A stretch of DNA of 45,609 nt from CAZHSN01 sp964535125 (GCA_964535125.1 CAZHSN010000003.1:1-45609), one strand, 5' to 3'. Positions 31,000-39,327 are shown, numbered from the stretch's first letter. The notes: generated by a model from the sequence alone, not told the origin. Numbers and translations are program-made.

Positions 31000-32469
31000 A
31001 TGCCCAAACAACGCTTACTGTTCATCAGCGCCTGTGCAGCCGTGATCGCTTGCACGGCTATCGGACACACCGCCCCATACTACAAGATCGAGTGGCTGGA
31101 ACTGCCCGCCGGCGCCACGCAGTCAAGTGCGCTTGGCCTGAATGCAGACGGGACGGCTGTGGGGTTCGTCACCCTGCCCACCCTGCGGCAACTCCCGGTG
31201 GTATGGAACACTGCCGGTGAGCCCACGGTGCTGTCTGTTGGTGACTCGCCGCACGACTTCGCGGCCACATCGATCAATGATATCGGAACGGTGGTTGGCT
31301 GGGGACGCGAGTCCGGCCAGACCGCCTATTCCGCGGTGATGTGGCGCGGAGGGATGCTGACAGTGTTGGCTGCCGGAGACCAGAGCGGGAACAACACCGC
31401 AGTGTCCGTCAACAACTCAGATACGGTACTGCTGACGCGTTACCTGTCGCCCACCTCGTGGCAGATCCACCGCTGGACCGACGCCACTGGTCTGATGTCT
31501 CTGGGAACGCTCGGCGGATCTGGCTCGACCGCAGCCGGCATTGCCGAAAGCGGCCTTGCGGTTGGACACAGCATGGATGCGTCCGGCATAACGAAAGCCT
31601 GCCAGTACCGTCCGGGGGTGGGACTCGGCGCTTTGTCTTTCCCGGACCCCGCGGCGGAGTCACGCGCTCGCGCAATCAGTTCCAACGGTTCGGTGGCTGT
31701 CGGGATGTATGCAGACACCATCGGTAAGCCGCATCCGGTTCGATGGCTGTTGCCATCCAATACCTGGCAGCCTCTGCCTGACCTCGCCGGCTACACATCA
31801 GGCGACGCCCTGGGTGTCAACAACAACAACTGGGCGGTTGGCTGGGCCAGCAACGGCATCACCCCTGTCCGGGCGGTGCTATACCACCCGCAGGATGGAA
31901 CGCTGGACCTGAACGCCATCACTGCGGATCTGCCCGAGGGCGTAACACTGCGGACCGCTGCCGCCATCAACAACGACGGGGTGATCGTTGGCGCCGCACT
32001 GGTGGATACCGGAGGCGATGTGCTGCTGCGCGCCTTCCGCGCCAGGCCCGTATACGCCATCACGGGCGTGTCGCAGATTGACGGTTACCCGGCCGATGGC
32101 GCGGTGCAGGTGGCGTCTGTTGAAGTCCGACGCGACGGCGAGTTATACCGCACCACGACCATTCAAACCGGACCCTTGACTCCGTTTGCCATCGTTGATC
32201 TGCCCAACGGCATCTACACCGTTCGCATCAAAACACCCACCACATTGGCTGTGCGTTTTGAGGTCACGGTGTTGAACGACAGTGCCGAAGCCCCTGAGAT
32301 CCGGCTCATTAACGGTGACGCCGATAATGACAATATGGTCACCCTGTATGACTATTTGGCTTTGGACGGCGCGTTCGGCACACCGGTGGGCGACTTGGAC
32401 GGAGATGGCCAGGTCACGCTGTTCGACTATTTGATCGTCGATCGCAGCTTCGGGGCGGTTGGTTCCTGA
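31000..32469 (+). CDS. Secreted HAF-repeat protein with C-terminal dockerin-like calcium repeats
   Basis: The ATG at 31000 follows GAGGAG and gives 489 residues with a signal peptide (about 1-24). Residues about 30-350 are repeats ending in AVGx or VVGx (LGLNADGTAVGF, SINDIGTVVGWG, GIAESGLAVGHS, VNNNNWAVGWA, INNDGVIVGAA). These are the HAF/extracellular-repeat pattern, probably a beta-propeller. An Ig/CarboxypepD_reg-like strand domain follows (about 355-435). The last 51 residues start INGDADNDN and hold two EF-hand-like loops (DADNDNMVTLYDYLALD, DLDGDGQVTLFDYLIVD), resembling a type I dockerin. Similar tails occur on exported proteins of Armatimonadota and Planctomycetota. It is probably surface or extracellular. 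Substrate unknown. Confidence 0.85.
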   Translation: MPKQRLLFISACAAVIACTAIGHTAPYYKIEWLELPAGATQSSALGLNADGTAVGFVTLPTLRQLPVVWNTAGEPTVLSVGDSPHDFAATSINDIGTVVGWGRESGQTAYSAVMWRGGMLTVLAAGDQSGNNTAVSVNNSDTVLLTRYLSPTSWQIHRWTDATGLMSLGTLGGSGSTAAGIAESGLAVGHSMDASGITKACQYRPGVGLGALSFPDPAAESRARAISSNGSVAVGMYADTIGKPHPVRWLLPSNTWQPLPDLAGYTSGDALGVNNNNWAVGWASNGITPVRAVLYHPQDGTLDLNAITADLPEGVTLRTAAAINNDGVIVGAALVDTGGDVLLRAFRARPVYAITGVSQIDGYPADGAVQVASVEVRRDGELYRTTTIQTGPLTPFAIVDLPNGIYTVRIKTPTTLAVRFEVTVLNDSAEAPEIRLINGDADNDNMVTLYDYLALDGAFGTPVGDLDGDGQVTLFDYLIVDRSFGAVGS

Positions 32470-32486
32470 TCCCGTTCAGATGTAAC

Positions 32487-32515
32487 CGGCCGGTCAGGTT
32501 GCTCGCCGCCGGCCG
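32487..32515 (+). terminator. Possible hairpin after the HAF-repeat gene
   Basis: CGGCCGG (32487-32493) and CCGGCCG (32509-32515) can pair across a 15-base loop 17 bases after the stop. There is no T-run, and a -10-like TATACT follows directly (32519-32524). Termination is uncertain. Confidence 0.3.
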
Positions 32516-32518
32516 TGT

Positions 32519-32545
32519 TATACTTCATATGTGAACCATTTCACG
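32519..32545 (+). promoter_or_regulatory. Enolase leader: -10-like box and CRP/FNR-like dyad
   Basis: TATACT (32519-32524) is a likely -10 for eno. Six bases further TGTGA-N6-TCACG (32530-32545) matches the CRP/FNR-type palindrome TGTGA-N6-TCACA at nine of ten positions. It lies just downstream of the start site, so binding there would repress. No such regulator is encoded in the window. Confidence 0.35.
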
Positions 32546-32573
32546 TTTCGATACACCTCAGGAGGCTGTGCAC

Positions 32574-33857
32574 ATGAGCACCACCATTGAGGACGTCCTC
32601 GCACGAGAAATCCTCGATTCCCGTGGCAACCCCACCGTGGAAGTTGATGTATACCTCGCCAGCGGCGTCCGCGGCCGGGCCGCCGTCCCGTCCGGAGCAT
32701 CCACCGGCACTCACGAAGCCGTTGAACTGCGCGACGATGATCCCGCCCGTTACTTGGGCAAGGGCGTTCAAAACGCCGTCGATAACGTCAATGACCGGAT
32801 CGCTCCGGAAATTATCGACATGGACGCGACCGAACAGATCGCCATCGACACGCTGATGCGCGAACTGGATGGCACTCCCAACAAGAGCAAACTGGGCGCG
32901 AACGCTATTTTGGCCGTCTCTATGGCAGTCGCCCGCGCAGCGGCCGAAGAGGTCGGGTTGCCGTTATGGAGTTATTTGGGCGGCGTTTATGCCCACACGC
33001 TTCCGGTACCCATGATGAACATTCTCAACGGCGGACAGCATGCGGACAGCAACGTCGACTTCCAGGAGTTTATGGTAGTCCCCGCCGGCGCGGCCTCGTT
33101 CCCCGAAGCGCTCCGTATGGGTGCTGAAGTGTTCCATAGTCTGCGTAAAGTGATGAAAGCGCAGAACCTCAACACCGCTGTCGGTGACGAAGGCGGATTC
33201 GCCCCAAACCTGCCATCCAATGAAGAAGCGCTGAAACTGATCATGGAAGCGATTGAGAAGGCCGGATATGTACCCGGTCAAGACTGCTTCCTGGCGCTGG
33301 ACGTCGCCGCATCCGAACTGCACAAGGACGGCATGTACCATCTCACCGGTGAAGGCGCAGTGCTGTCTGCCGAAGAGATGATCGACCGGTATGATCAGTT
33401 GGTCTCCAACTATCCCATCGTCTCGATTGAAGACGGCTTGGGTGAGAGCGACTGGGACGGCTGGAAGAAGCTGACTGACCGACTGGGTAAACGGGTTCAA
33501 CTGGTCGGCGATGACCTGTTTGTCACCAACGTCGACTTCCTGCGACGCGGCATTCAGGAGGGCGTTGCGAACTCTATCCTGGTGAAAGTGAACCAGATCG
33601 GCTCTCTGACCGAGACATTCGCCGCCGTTGAAATGGCCAAGCGCGCCGGCTACACCGCCGTTATCTCGCACCGATCCGGCGAAACAGAAGACAGCACCAT
33701 CGCCGACATCGCGGTGGCGACTAATGCCGGCCAGATCAAGACAGGCGCCCCCTCCCGCACCGACCGCGTAGCCAAGTACAACCAGTTGCTGCGCATTGAT
33801 CAGGCGCTGGGCGATGTCGCCGTCTATCCGGGATTGTCAGTCTTTCCCGGTCGCTGA
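32574..33857 (+). CDS. eno: Enolase
   Basis: Enolase interconverts 2-phosphoglycerate and phosphoenolpyruvate in glycolysis. The ATG at 32574 lies eight bases after AGGAGG. An in-frame GTG at 32568 is too close to that site to be used. The protein has 427 residues, the normal length. Motifs are EILDSRGNPTVEVDV, SGASTGTHEAVELRD, NILNGGQHADSNVDFQEFM, GDEGGFAPN (catalytic Glu region), LALDVAASE, SIEDGLGESDWDGW, LVGDDLFVTN, LVKVNQIGSLTE (catalytic Lys) and SHRSGETEDSTIADIAVAT. The gene ends at a clear terminator before pyk. Confidence 0.98.
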   Translation: MSTTIEDVLAREILDSRGNPTVEVDVYLASGVRGRAAVPSGASTGTHEAVELRDDDPARYLGKGVQNAVDNVNDRIAPEIIDMDATEQIAIDTLMRELDGTPNKSKLGANAILAVSMAVARAAAEEVGLPLWSYLGGVYAHTLPVPMMNILNGGQHADSNVDFQEFMVVPAGAASFPEALRMGAEVFHSLRKVMKAQNLNTAVGDEGGFAPNLPSNEEALKLIMEAIEKAGYVPGQDCFLALDVAASELHKDGMYHLTGEGAVLSAEEMIDRYDQLVSNYPIVSIEDGLGESDWDGWKKLTDRLGKRVQLVGDDLFVTNVDFLRRGIQEGVANSILVKVNQIGSLTETFAAVEMAKRAGYTAVISHRSGETEDSTIADIAVATNAGQIKTGAPSRTDRVAKYNQLLRIDQALGDVAVYPGLSVFPGR

Positions 33858-33876
33858 TCCACCAGTTCAGCAGTAC

Positions 33877-33911
33877 GCGGGCGGCCACAAACGTGTGACC
33901 GCCCGCTTTTT
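33877..33911 (+). terminator. Rho-independent terminator after eno
   Basis: GCGGGCGG and CCGCCCGC pair as an 8-bp stem, with an inner CACA/TGTG extension, and are followed by five T residues (33907-33911). It lies 19 bp after the eno stop and separates eno from pyk. Confidence 0.85.
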
Positions 33912-33945
33912 GTGACAGCGCAGGCATCGCACCGGAGGTACATCC

Positions 33946-35391
33946 ATGACCACAGATCAAGACAGATACGCCAGACGCACCCGCATCATCGGCACCATCG
34001 GCCCATCGTGCCGCTCCGAAGAGGTGCTGCGCGAGTTAGTGGCCACCGGTCTGGATGTCGCACGGCTCAACTTTTCTCATGAGTCCCATCCTGTGCACCA
34101 GGCGTCCATCGAACGGCTGCGCGCCGTGGAAGCCGCCACCGGAACGCCGATCGCCATCTTGCAGGATCTGTGCGGCCCCAAGTTACGCCTGGGAAACCTG
34201 CCCGCGCCGCTGCAGTTGGAACAGGGAGATCGCATCCGCTTTAGTCCGTCCGGTCAGGGAACCAGTGTCGACGACATACCCTTTCCGGCTCAGCGGGCGT
34301 TCATGGCCATCGCACCGGGTCATCGGCTGCTCATGGACGACGGAAAGGTGGAAGCGCTGGTCATCTCGCGCACTCAGGATGTCATTGAGGCGGAGGTCGT
34401 CGTAAGCGGTGTCATCTCCGCACGCAAAGGAGTGAACCTCCCGGACACCCAGATCCCAGTGGCGTCTGTCACAGACAAGGATCTGGACGACCTGCGCTTC
34501 GGCATTGAGCACGGCGTCGACTGGGTGGCGGTTTCCTTTGTGCGCTCACCCGCAGATCTGGCTCCGGTACGGCAAATCATCCGGGAGAGCGGCTCCCGCA
34601 CGCGGCTGCTGGCAAAGATCGAAAAACGTGAAGCAGTGCAATCGCTGGAAGAGATCCTGGCCGTTGTTGACGGGGTGATGATAGCCCGCGGCGATCTAGG
34701 CGTGGAGATGCCTATTGACGAAGTACCCATCCTGCAAAAGCGGATCATCAAACGGTGCAACCAAGCCCAAAAGCTGGTGATCACCGCCACACAGATGCTG
34801 GAGTCGATGATGACCAATCCGCGCCCAACGCGCGCTGAGGCCTCGGATGTGGCCAACTCCATCATTGATGGTACAGACGCGGTGATGCTCTCCGGAGAGA
34901 CCGCCATTGGCGCGTATCCGGTGAAAGCGGTGGAAGTCATGAGCCGCATCGCGTTGCAGGCAGAACGGTCCATCATGCATCACAGCCGGCATCCGGTGCT
35001 GCCCGAAAGCGGATCGCAGACCGTGACGCAGGGAGTCGCCGAGGCGATTTGGCACCTGGCGCACGGTATCGGGATACGGGCTATTGTCTGTCTGACACAG
35101 TCGGGCGGTACCGCCCAGTTGGTATCCAAACACAGACCGGAAGCGCCCATCATCGCTCTGACACCGCATCTGCATACCTGCAGGCAGTTGGCGCTCGCCT
35201 GGGGCGTCCGACCAATCCTGTGCGATGAAGTGTATGAAACCGAGTCGATGCTCCGCATGGCCGCGCATACGGTGCTGGAAAGTGGTGTTGCCCAACGCGG
35301 TGATACAATACTGATAACCGCCGGCGTTCCGGTAGGTATTCCGGGCAGGACGAATCTCATCAAGGTGCATACACTGGGTGACCCGTTATAA
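33946..35391 (+). CDS. pyk: Pyruvate kinase
   Basis: Pyruvate kinase makes ATP and pyruvate from phosphoenolpyruvate and ADP, the step after enolase. At 481 residues it is a standard bacterial type. Motifs: TRIIGTIGPSC (N-terminus), LDVARLNFSHE, LQDLCGPKLRLG, VSFVRSPADL, LLAKIEKREAV (catalytic Lys), VMIARGDLGVEMP (Mg-binding), VITATQMLESMMTNPRPTRAE and the C-terminal allosteric domain (ICLTQSGGTAQLVSKHRPEAPI-like). It is separated from eno by the terminator, so it probably has its own promoter. The stop overlaps the start of the downstream ftsB/divIC-like gene by 14 bp. Confidence 0.97.
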   Translation: MTTDQDRYARRTRIIGTIGPSCRSEEVLRELVATGLDVARLNFSHESHPVHQASIERLRAVEAATGTPIAILQDLCGPKLRLGNLPAPLQLEQGDRIRFSPSGQGTSVDDIPFPAQRAFMAIAPGHRLLMDDGKVEALVISRTQDVIEAEVVVSGVISARKGVNLPDTQIPVASVTDKDLDDLRFGIEHGVDWVAVSFVRSPADLAPVRQIIRESGSRTRLLAKIEKREAVQSLEEILAVVDGVMIARGDLGVEMPIDEVPILQKRIIKRCNQAQKLVITATQMLESMMTNPRPTRAEASDVANSIIDGTDAVMLSGETAIGAYPVKAVEVMSRIALQAERSIMHHSRHPVLPESGSQTVTQGVAEAIWHLAHGIGIRAIVCLTQSGGTAQLVSKHRPEAPIIALTPHLHTCRQLALAWGVRPILCDEVYETESMLRMAAHTVLESGVAQRGDTILITAGVPVGIPGRTNLIKVHTLGDPL

Positions 35392-35773
35392 GCCGCGCGA
35401 CAACCGCACACCGCAGACATCGGTCAGACGTTCGAAGACGTCGGGGCCTGGGTTCCTCACGCTCTTGTCGCAGGGGATATTGCGTCTGGCCGGCATTCTG
35501 CTGCTGCTCGCGCTGATCTTTATAGGCCTGTCCAATGTAATTGTGCGTACGCAGCAGTATCACCAGCGTCAGCAGGCGATCATTGAGCAACAGCGGGAAA
35601 TAGACCAGTACAAGCAGAGGAGAGATAAGATCCACCGCGAGTTGGAGCATCTCTCCACACTACAGGGGCGCATCGACCTGATGCACGATATGGGTTGGGT
35701 CATTCCAGGCGAGAAAATCGTCTATATCGACATCCCAGAACATGTCAAGGAAGCTGATAAGCGTTATCCTTGA
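35378..35773 (+). CDS. FtsB/DivIC-like septum formation initiator protein
   Basis: The 131-residue bitopic protein has a basic, disordered cytoplasmic N-terminus (1-33), one membrane helix (about 34-56), a coiled coil (about 58-100: QQYHQRQQAIIEQQREIDQYKQRRDKIHRELE) and a short C-terminal fold with GWVIPGEKIVYIDIP. This matches the lGyvxPGE ending of FtsB/DivIC proteins. They link FtsL and FtsQ/DivIB in the divisome and help activate septal peptidoglycan synthesis. The start is GTG at 35378, with AAGGTG ten bases upstream, and overlaps pyk. ftsB commonly lies right after eno. Here pyk intervenes. Its 3' end overlaps the convergent epimerase gene by 10 bp. Confidence 0.88.
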   Translation: MTRYKPRDNRTPQTSVRRSKTSGPGFLTLLSQGILRLAGILLLLALIFIGLSNVIVRTQQYHQRQQAIIEQQREIDQYKQRRDKIHRELEHLSTLQGRIDLMHDMGWVIPGEKIVYIDIPEHVKEADKRYP

Positions 35774-36687
35774 GCCAGATCCCGCATGGCATCATCCAGA
35801 GTCGGATATGTCCACGTGCGTCCCGTTTCCTCGTACCGTTTCGGCGCTATCCGTTGGCTGCACAGCAGCAACTCATCAGCCATCTCACGCCCCAAAGCCA
35901 ACCGTAGCGCCCAGGCAGGTACCGCCGGCAGTTGGGGCCTGTCCAGATGCCGCGCCATGGTCTTGACGAGCTGCCGCTGTGTCGACTGACGAGGTGCGAC
36001 GGCGTTGAACACCCCCTGATGGCGTTCATCCCAAGCGGCGTCGGCAAACATCGCGGCCGCATCCGCAAGGTGGATCCATGGCATCCACTGCTCTCCGCTT
36101 CCGACTGGTCCGGCGCAAAACGGACCGATACGGCTCAGCCGGGGGTATACCCCGCCGGACCGCCCCAGCACCACTCCCAGGCGCAACACTACCACACGCC
36201 TGTTCTTGGCCAGAAACGTCGCCCGCTCCCACTGCGCACACACACTCGCCAGAAATCCGCTGCCCTGCGGAGAGTCTTCATCCAGCAGCGCGTTCGCAGC
36301 GCATCCGTAATACCCGACGGCAGACGCGCTGATCAGGCATGCCCGGCAATCCGCTTGATCCATGGCATGCACCAGACGTGTTGTCGTCTGAACACGCGAC
36401 CGCAGGATGCGCTGCTTCTCCTTCGCAGTCCACCACCCTTGACCAATCGAGTGTCCGGCCAGATTGATCACAGCGTTTGCTTTCCGCAAGACATCGATGA
36501 AGGGCCTCTGTGCGTCCACGCCGTTCCATTGCAGGATTGTCACCCCGGATGAGTGAACATCCGCGGTACTAGCCCGTCTGACACCGGCCGATCGGCTGAC
36601 GATGACAACTTGGCTGCCCCGTTCGCCCAGTTGCCGTACAACCTCGCGTCCGATAAACCCGGCGCCCCCCACCACAACAGCCAGCAT
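35764..36687 (-). CDS. TIGR01777/SDR39U1-family NAD-dependent epimerase-like protein
   Basis: This is a short-chain dehydrogenase/reductase-like protein of the extended SDR39U1 group with a C-terminal DUF1731 domain. The ATG at 36687 follows a perfect AGGAGGTG and gives 307 residues. Seen are the nucleotide-binding GGAGFIGREVVRQL, VINLAGHSIG, ISASAVGYYG (catalytic Tyr region) and HLADAAAMFADA. The DUF1731 tail has VPAWALRLALGREMADELLLCSQR and ends ALRDLAQ-like. E. coli YfcH belongs to this family. The physiological substrate is unknown and the link to division or oxidative stress reported for some members cannot be tested here. It is divergent from aroC. Confidence 0.92.
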   Translation of the reverse strand: MLAVVVGGAGFIGREVVRQLGERGSQVVIVSRSAGVRRASTADVHSSGVTILQWNGVDAQRPFIDVLRKANAVINLAGHSIGQGWWTAKEKQRILRSRVQTTTRLVHAMDQADCRACLISASAVGYYGCAANALLDEDSPQGSGFLASVCAQWERATFLAKNRRVVVLRLGVVLGRSGGVYPRLSRIGPFCAGPVGSGEQWMPWIHLADAAAMFADAAWDERHQGVFNAVAPRQSTQRQLVKTMARHLDRPQLPAVPAWALRLALGREMADELLLCSQRIAPKRYEETGRTWTYPTLDDAMRDLAQG

Positions 36688-36744
36688 CGCACACCTCCTG
36701 AGTGAGACTATTCTACCCGACACCCGAATGACCGATGCACACCG

Positions 36745-36750
36745 TATAAT
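36745..36750 (+). promoter_or_regulatory. -10 promoter element upstream of aroC
   Basis: A perfect TATAAT stands 33 bases before the aroC ATG in the 96-bp gap to the divergent epimerase gene. No convincing -35 hexamer lies 16-18 bases upstream. GAGGT precedes the ATG. Confidence 0.45.
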
Positions 36751-36783
36751 TGAAAAGGACACCTGAATGATCTGAGGTAATCG

Positions 36784-37926
36784 ATGGCCAATACATTCGG
36801 ACGCGTGTTTCGCATCACAACATTCGGCGAGTCACATGGCGGTGGTGTGGGCGTGGTCATCGACGGATGCCCACCCGGCCTGCCGCTGGATGCATCGGTC
36901 ATCCAGGCAGACCTTGACCGCCGCAGACCCGGACAATCAGCGATGGTGACGCAACGCCGTGAGAGCGACACCATACAGATCCTGTCCGGGGTGTTCAACG
37001 GTCAGACTCTGGGAACACCGATCGCGTTGCTGGCGCACAACACAGACGCCATCTCGGAGTCATACGACAGTTTTCGACACCTGTATCGCCCGTCTCACGC
37101 CGACTATACGTATGACGCCAAGTATGGGGTGCGTGACTGGCGCGGGGGCGGACGCAGCAGCGCCCGCGAGACGCTCGCCCGCGTCGCCGCTGGCGCGGTG
37201 GCCCGCGCACTCTTGGCGACCGTCGGCGTTGAGGTCATCGGCTGGGTCCAGTCGGTGCATGATATCGACGCGCGCATTGAGATGGACAGCCTCACCCGCG
37301 ATATGGTCGAAGCGACCCCGACACGTTGCCCGGATGCGCATGCGGCTGAGATCATCGCCCGCAAAATCGAGACGGCGCGCAGTGAAGGCAACTCGCTGGG
37401 CGGCATTGTCGGGTGTTTGGCGCGCGGCGTACCTCCGGGATGGGGTGACCCCGTGTTCGGCAAGCTGGAAGCGGAACTGGGAGCCGGTATCCTGTCTATA
37501 CCGGCAGTGAAGGGTTTTGAGGTCGGATCAGGTTTCGCAGGAACCCGCATGACCGGACTGGAACATAACGACCCGTTCATCCGCAGCGCGGACGGCCGCA
37601 TCACGACCGCAGCAAACCGAAGCGGAGGCATCCAAGGCGGGATCAGCAACGGACAGATCGTGTGGATGCGCGCTGCGGTGAAGCCAACCGCGACCATAGC
37701 AGCCGAACAGCGCACCGTTTCACAACGCGGTGTAGAAGCCATCATTCGGGGTACCGGCAGACACGATCCCTGTGTGCTGCCGAGAGCTGTACCCGTTGTC
37801 GAAGCGATGGTCTGCCTGGTCCTGGCGGACTGCTGGCTCCGTCAACAGTCCATACGACCCGAACCATACCCGTTCACTCCGCGTGGAGTAATCGAACCAA
37901 CCGCAAGTGAAGAGGAGGAGTCATGA
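36784..37926 (+). CDS. aroC: Chorismate synthase
   Basis: AroC removes phosphate from EPSP to form chorismate, the branch point for aromatic amino acids and other aromatics, using reduced FMN. The 380-residue protein shows the three family signatures: FGESHGGGVGVVIDGCPPG near the N-terminus, RADLDRRRPGQS-type sequence with QRRESD, and RHLYRPSHADYTYDAKYG with RGGGRSSARETLARVAAGAVA. The central RSGGIQGGISNG and the C-terminal RHDPCVLPRAVPVVEAM also fit. The stop overlaps the start of the next gene as ATGA, so the isomerase-like protein is co-translated. Confidence 0.97.
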   Translation: MANTFGRVFRITTFGESHGGGVGVVIDGCPPGLPLDASVIQADLDRRRPGQSAMVTQRRESDTIQILSGVFNGQTLGTPIALLAHNTDAISESYDSFRHLYRPSHADYTYDAKYGVRDWRGGGRSSARETLARVAAGAVARALLATVGVEVIGWVQSVHDIDARIEMDSLTRDMVEATPTRCPDAHAAEIIARKIETARSEGNSLGGIVGCLARGVPPGWGDPVFGKLEAELGAGILSIPAVKGFEVGSGFAGTRMTGLEHNDPFIRSADGRITTAANRSGGIQGGISNGQIVWMRAAVKPTATIAAEQRTVSQRGVEAIIRGTGRHDPCVLPRAVPVVEAMVCLVLADCWLRQQSIRPEPYPFTPRGVIEPTASEEEES

Positions 37927-38465
37927 ACAAGCAACAGGTACAACAGGCACAACAGCAGGCTCTCACCTACTTTGATAAGGCAGGCATCGTACTGACCGAT
38001 GCGGAAAAAGCCGGCATCGAAGTGGCGGACTTCGGGCTGAATAACCTGGACAGTGAGGGTCTGGAGATTGTCACCTATATTAACACCGACCGGTATTGCG
38101 CGAAGGAACTGATCCTGTTCCCGCACCAGACCTGCCCGGAACACCGCCATCCCGACGTGGACGGCAACCGCGGCAAGATGGAGACGTTCCGGTGCCGATG
38201 GGGCGAGGTGTACCTCTATCTGGAAGGCCCGGCCGTGGCACACCCGAAAGCGACTGCGCCCGCGCTCAGTGCGCCATACTACACGGTGTGGCATGAGGTT
38301 GTGCTGCGACCGGGAGAGCAGTACACGCTGGACCCCAATACGCTGCACTGGTTCCAGGCCGGCCCTGAAGGTGCGGTTGTCAGCGAGTTCTCCTCCACCA
38401 GTCGGGATGAGGCGGACTTCTTCACCAACCCGAATATCAAGCGTCTCCCTGAGATCGAAGACTGA
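37923..38465 (+). CDS. D-lyxose/D-mannose isomerase-like cupin
   Basis: The 180-residue cupin resembles D-lyxose ketol-isomerases, which convert D-lyxose or D-mannose to the ketose with a metal ion. The likely metal ligands are H74 and H76 (CPEHRHP), E87 (KMETFRC) and H142 (NTLHWF), the normal HXH-E-H set. The surrounding KELILFPHQTCPEHRHP and FRCRWGEVYLYLEG sequence is typical of the family. GAGGAGGAG precedes the ATG, which overlaps the aroC stop. The co-translation with chorismate synthase is not metabolically obvious. Other sugar substrates are possible. Confidence 0.85.
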   Translation: MNKQQVQQAQQQALTYFDKAGIVLTDAEKAGIEVADFGLNNLDSEGLEIVTYINTDRYCAKELILFPHQTCPEHRHPDVDGNRGKMETFRCRWGEVYLYLEGPAVAHPKATAPALSAPYYTVWHEVVLRPGEQYTLDPNTLHWFQAGPEGAVVSEFSSTSRDEADFFTNPNIKRLPEIED

Positions 38466-38466
38466 C

Positions 38467-39327
38467 ATGACCTGGAAGCCGGCGCGAACAGGAGCGATCT
38501 GGATCGGTGTGGCGTTCACCGCCTATAACGCCATCGCACCGTTCGTGCCGGCGCCTGCCGGTTCGGCCGTCGCGGTCGTCTTCAGCACGTTCTGTTATCT
38601 GGCGGGCGCTGCCGCCTTGATGGCAGCGATCAGCGGCGCCGGATACCATGTGCGGACCCACATGGCGACACTGCTTACCGGTGCGTTGATTGCCTTGTTG
38701 ATCAGCCTGTGGCCGGTTAACCGGTGGGATCAGCGACTGTGGCCGTTGGTGTTTGCCATTCAGAACACCGCCGTCGCGTTTGCTGCCGCCTCACTGGGTG
38801 TATGGGTCAGCCGCATACTGCGCGAACCGTCCATCCTGGCGCCGGCGGCGCTGTTCGCGGCCATCGCCGATGTGGTGATCGTGCGTGTATGGCTCACCCG
38901 CTACATGCAGATGACCGGCAGTCTGTTCAGCGCAGTCAGCCAAAAGGTGCCGATGGCCGGATCGGCGTCACCGGCCGCACCTCCTGGCGGACTGCATCAT
39001 GTCGGTTACATCGGTCCGGCAGATTTGGTATTCATGGCGTTGTTTCTAGCGGCCGCCTGGCGTTTCGAAATGCGTCCTGTCCAGACGACCATCTGGCTCA
39101 CCGTGATACTCACGCTCACGATGCTGGCCCAGGCGCTGCTGGGCGACTTGCGCGTGCCGGTGATCGGAACGTTGATGTACATCCCGGCGCTGGTCCCCAT
39201 CGCGGTGGTCTTCCTGGCAGTCAACGCCCGGTATCTGCGTCTCACCTCAGCCGAGTGGCGGGCGGTGGGCATCGCTTCGCTGATCGTGGCTTTGTTGGCT
39301 TATGGAGTGATCCGAATAGCCGGATAG
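38467..39327 (+). CDS. Nine-segment membrane protein with presenilin/SPP-like (GxGD-type) motifs
   Basis: The ATG at 38467 comes one base after the preceding stop and gives 286 residues. By eye there are nine hydrophobic segments and no signal peptide. Three features recall presenilin/signal-peptide-peptidase (A22) intramembrane aspartyl proteases. An Asp lies in segment five (IADVVIVRVW, D135). GPAD (183-186, compare GxGD) lies at the start of segment six. PAL (240-242) occurs near the middle of segment eight. The order and spacing (Asp helix, GxxD helix, one helix, PAL helix) match the catalytic core. The variable loop 147-180 fits too. Differences: GPAD has Ala for the second Gly, and there is one helix fewer before the core and one more after it. 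Otherwise this is a hypothetical membrane protein. Confidence 0.75.
   Translation: MTWKPARTGAIWIGVAFTAYNAIAPFVPAPAGSAVAVVFSTFCYLAGAAALMAAISGAGYHVRTHMATLLTGALIALLISLWPVNRWDQRLWPLVFAIQNTAVAFAAASLGVWVSRILREPSILAPAALFAAIADVVIVRVWLTRYMQMTGSLFSAVSQKVPMAGSASPAAPPGGLHHVGYIGPADLVFMALFLAAAWRFEMRPVQTTIWLTVILTLTMLAQALLGDLRVPVIGTLMYIPALVPIAVVFLAVNARYLRLTSAEWRAVGIASLIVALLAYGVIRIAG

Noticed and set aside
32964..33671. 235-codon open frame antisense to eno
   Set aside because: It is a mirror of strongly conserved enolase sequence.
38467..39327. Type IV prepilin peptidase considered for the GxxD membrane protein
   Set aside because: No prepilin peptidase N-terminal cysteine or IPN-type motif, and the PAL motif fits presenilin-like proteins better.
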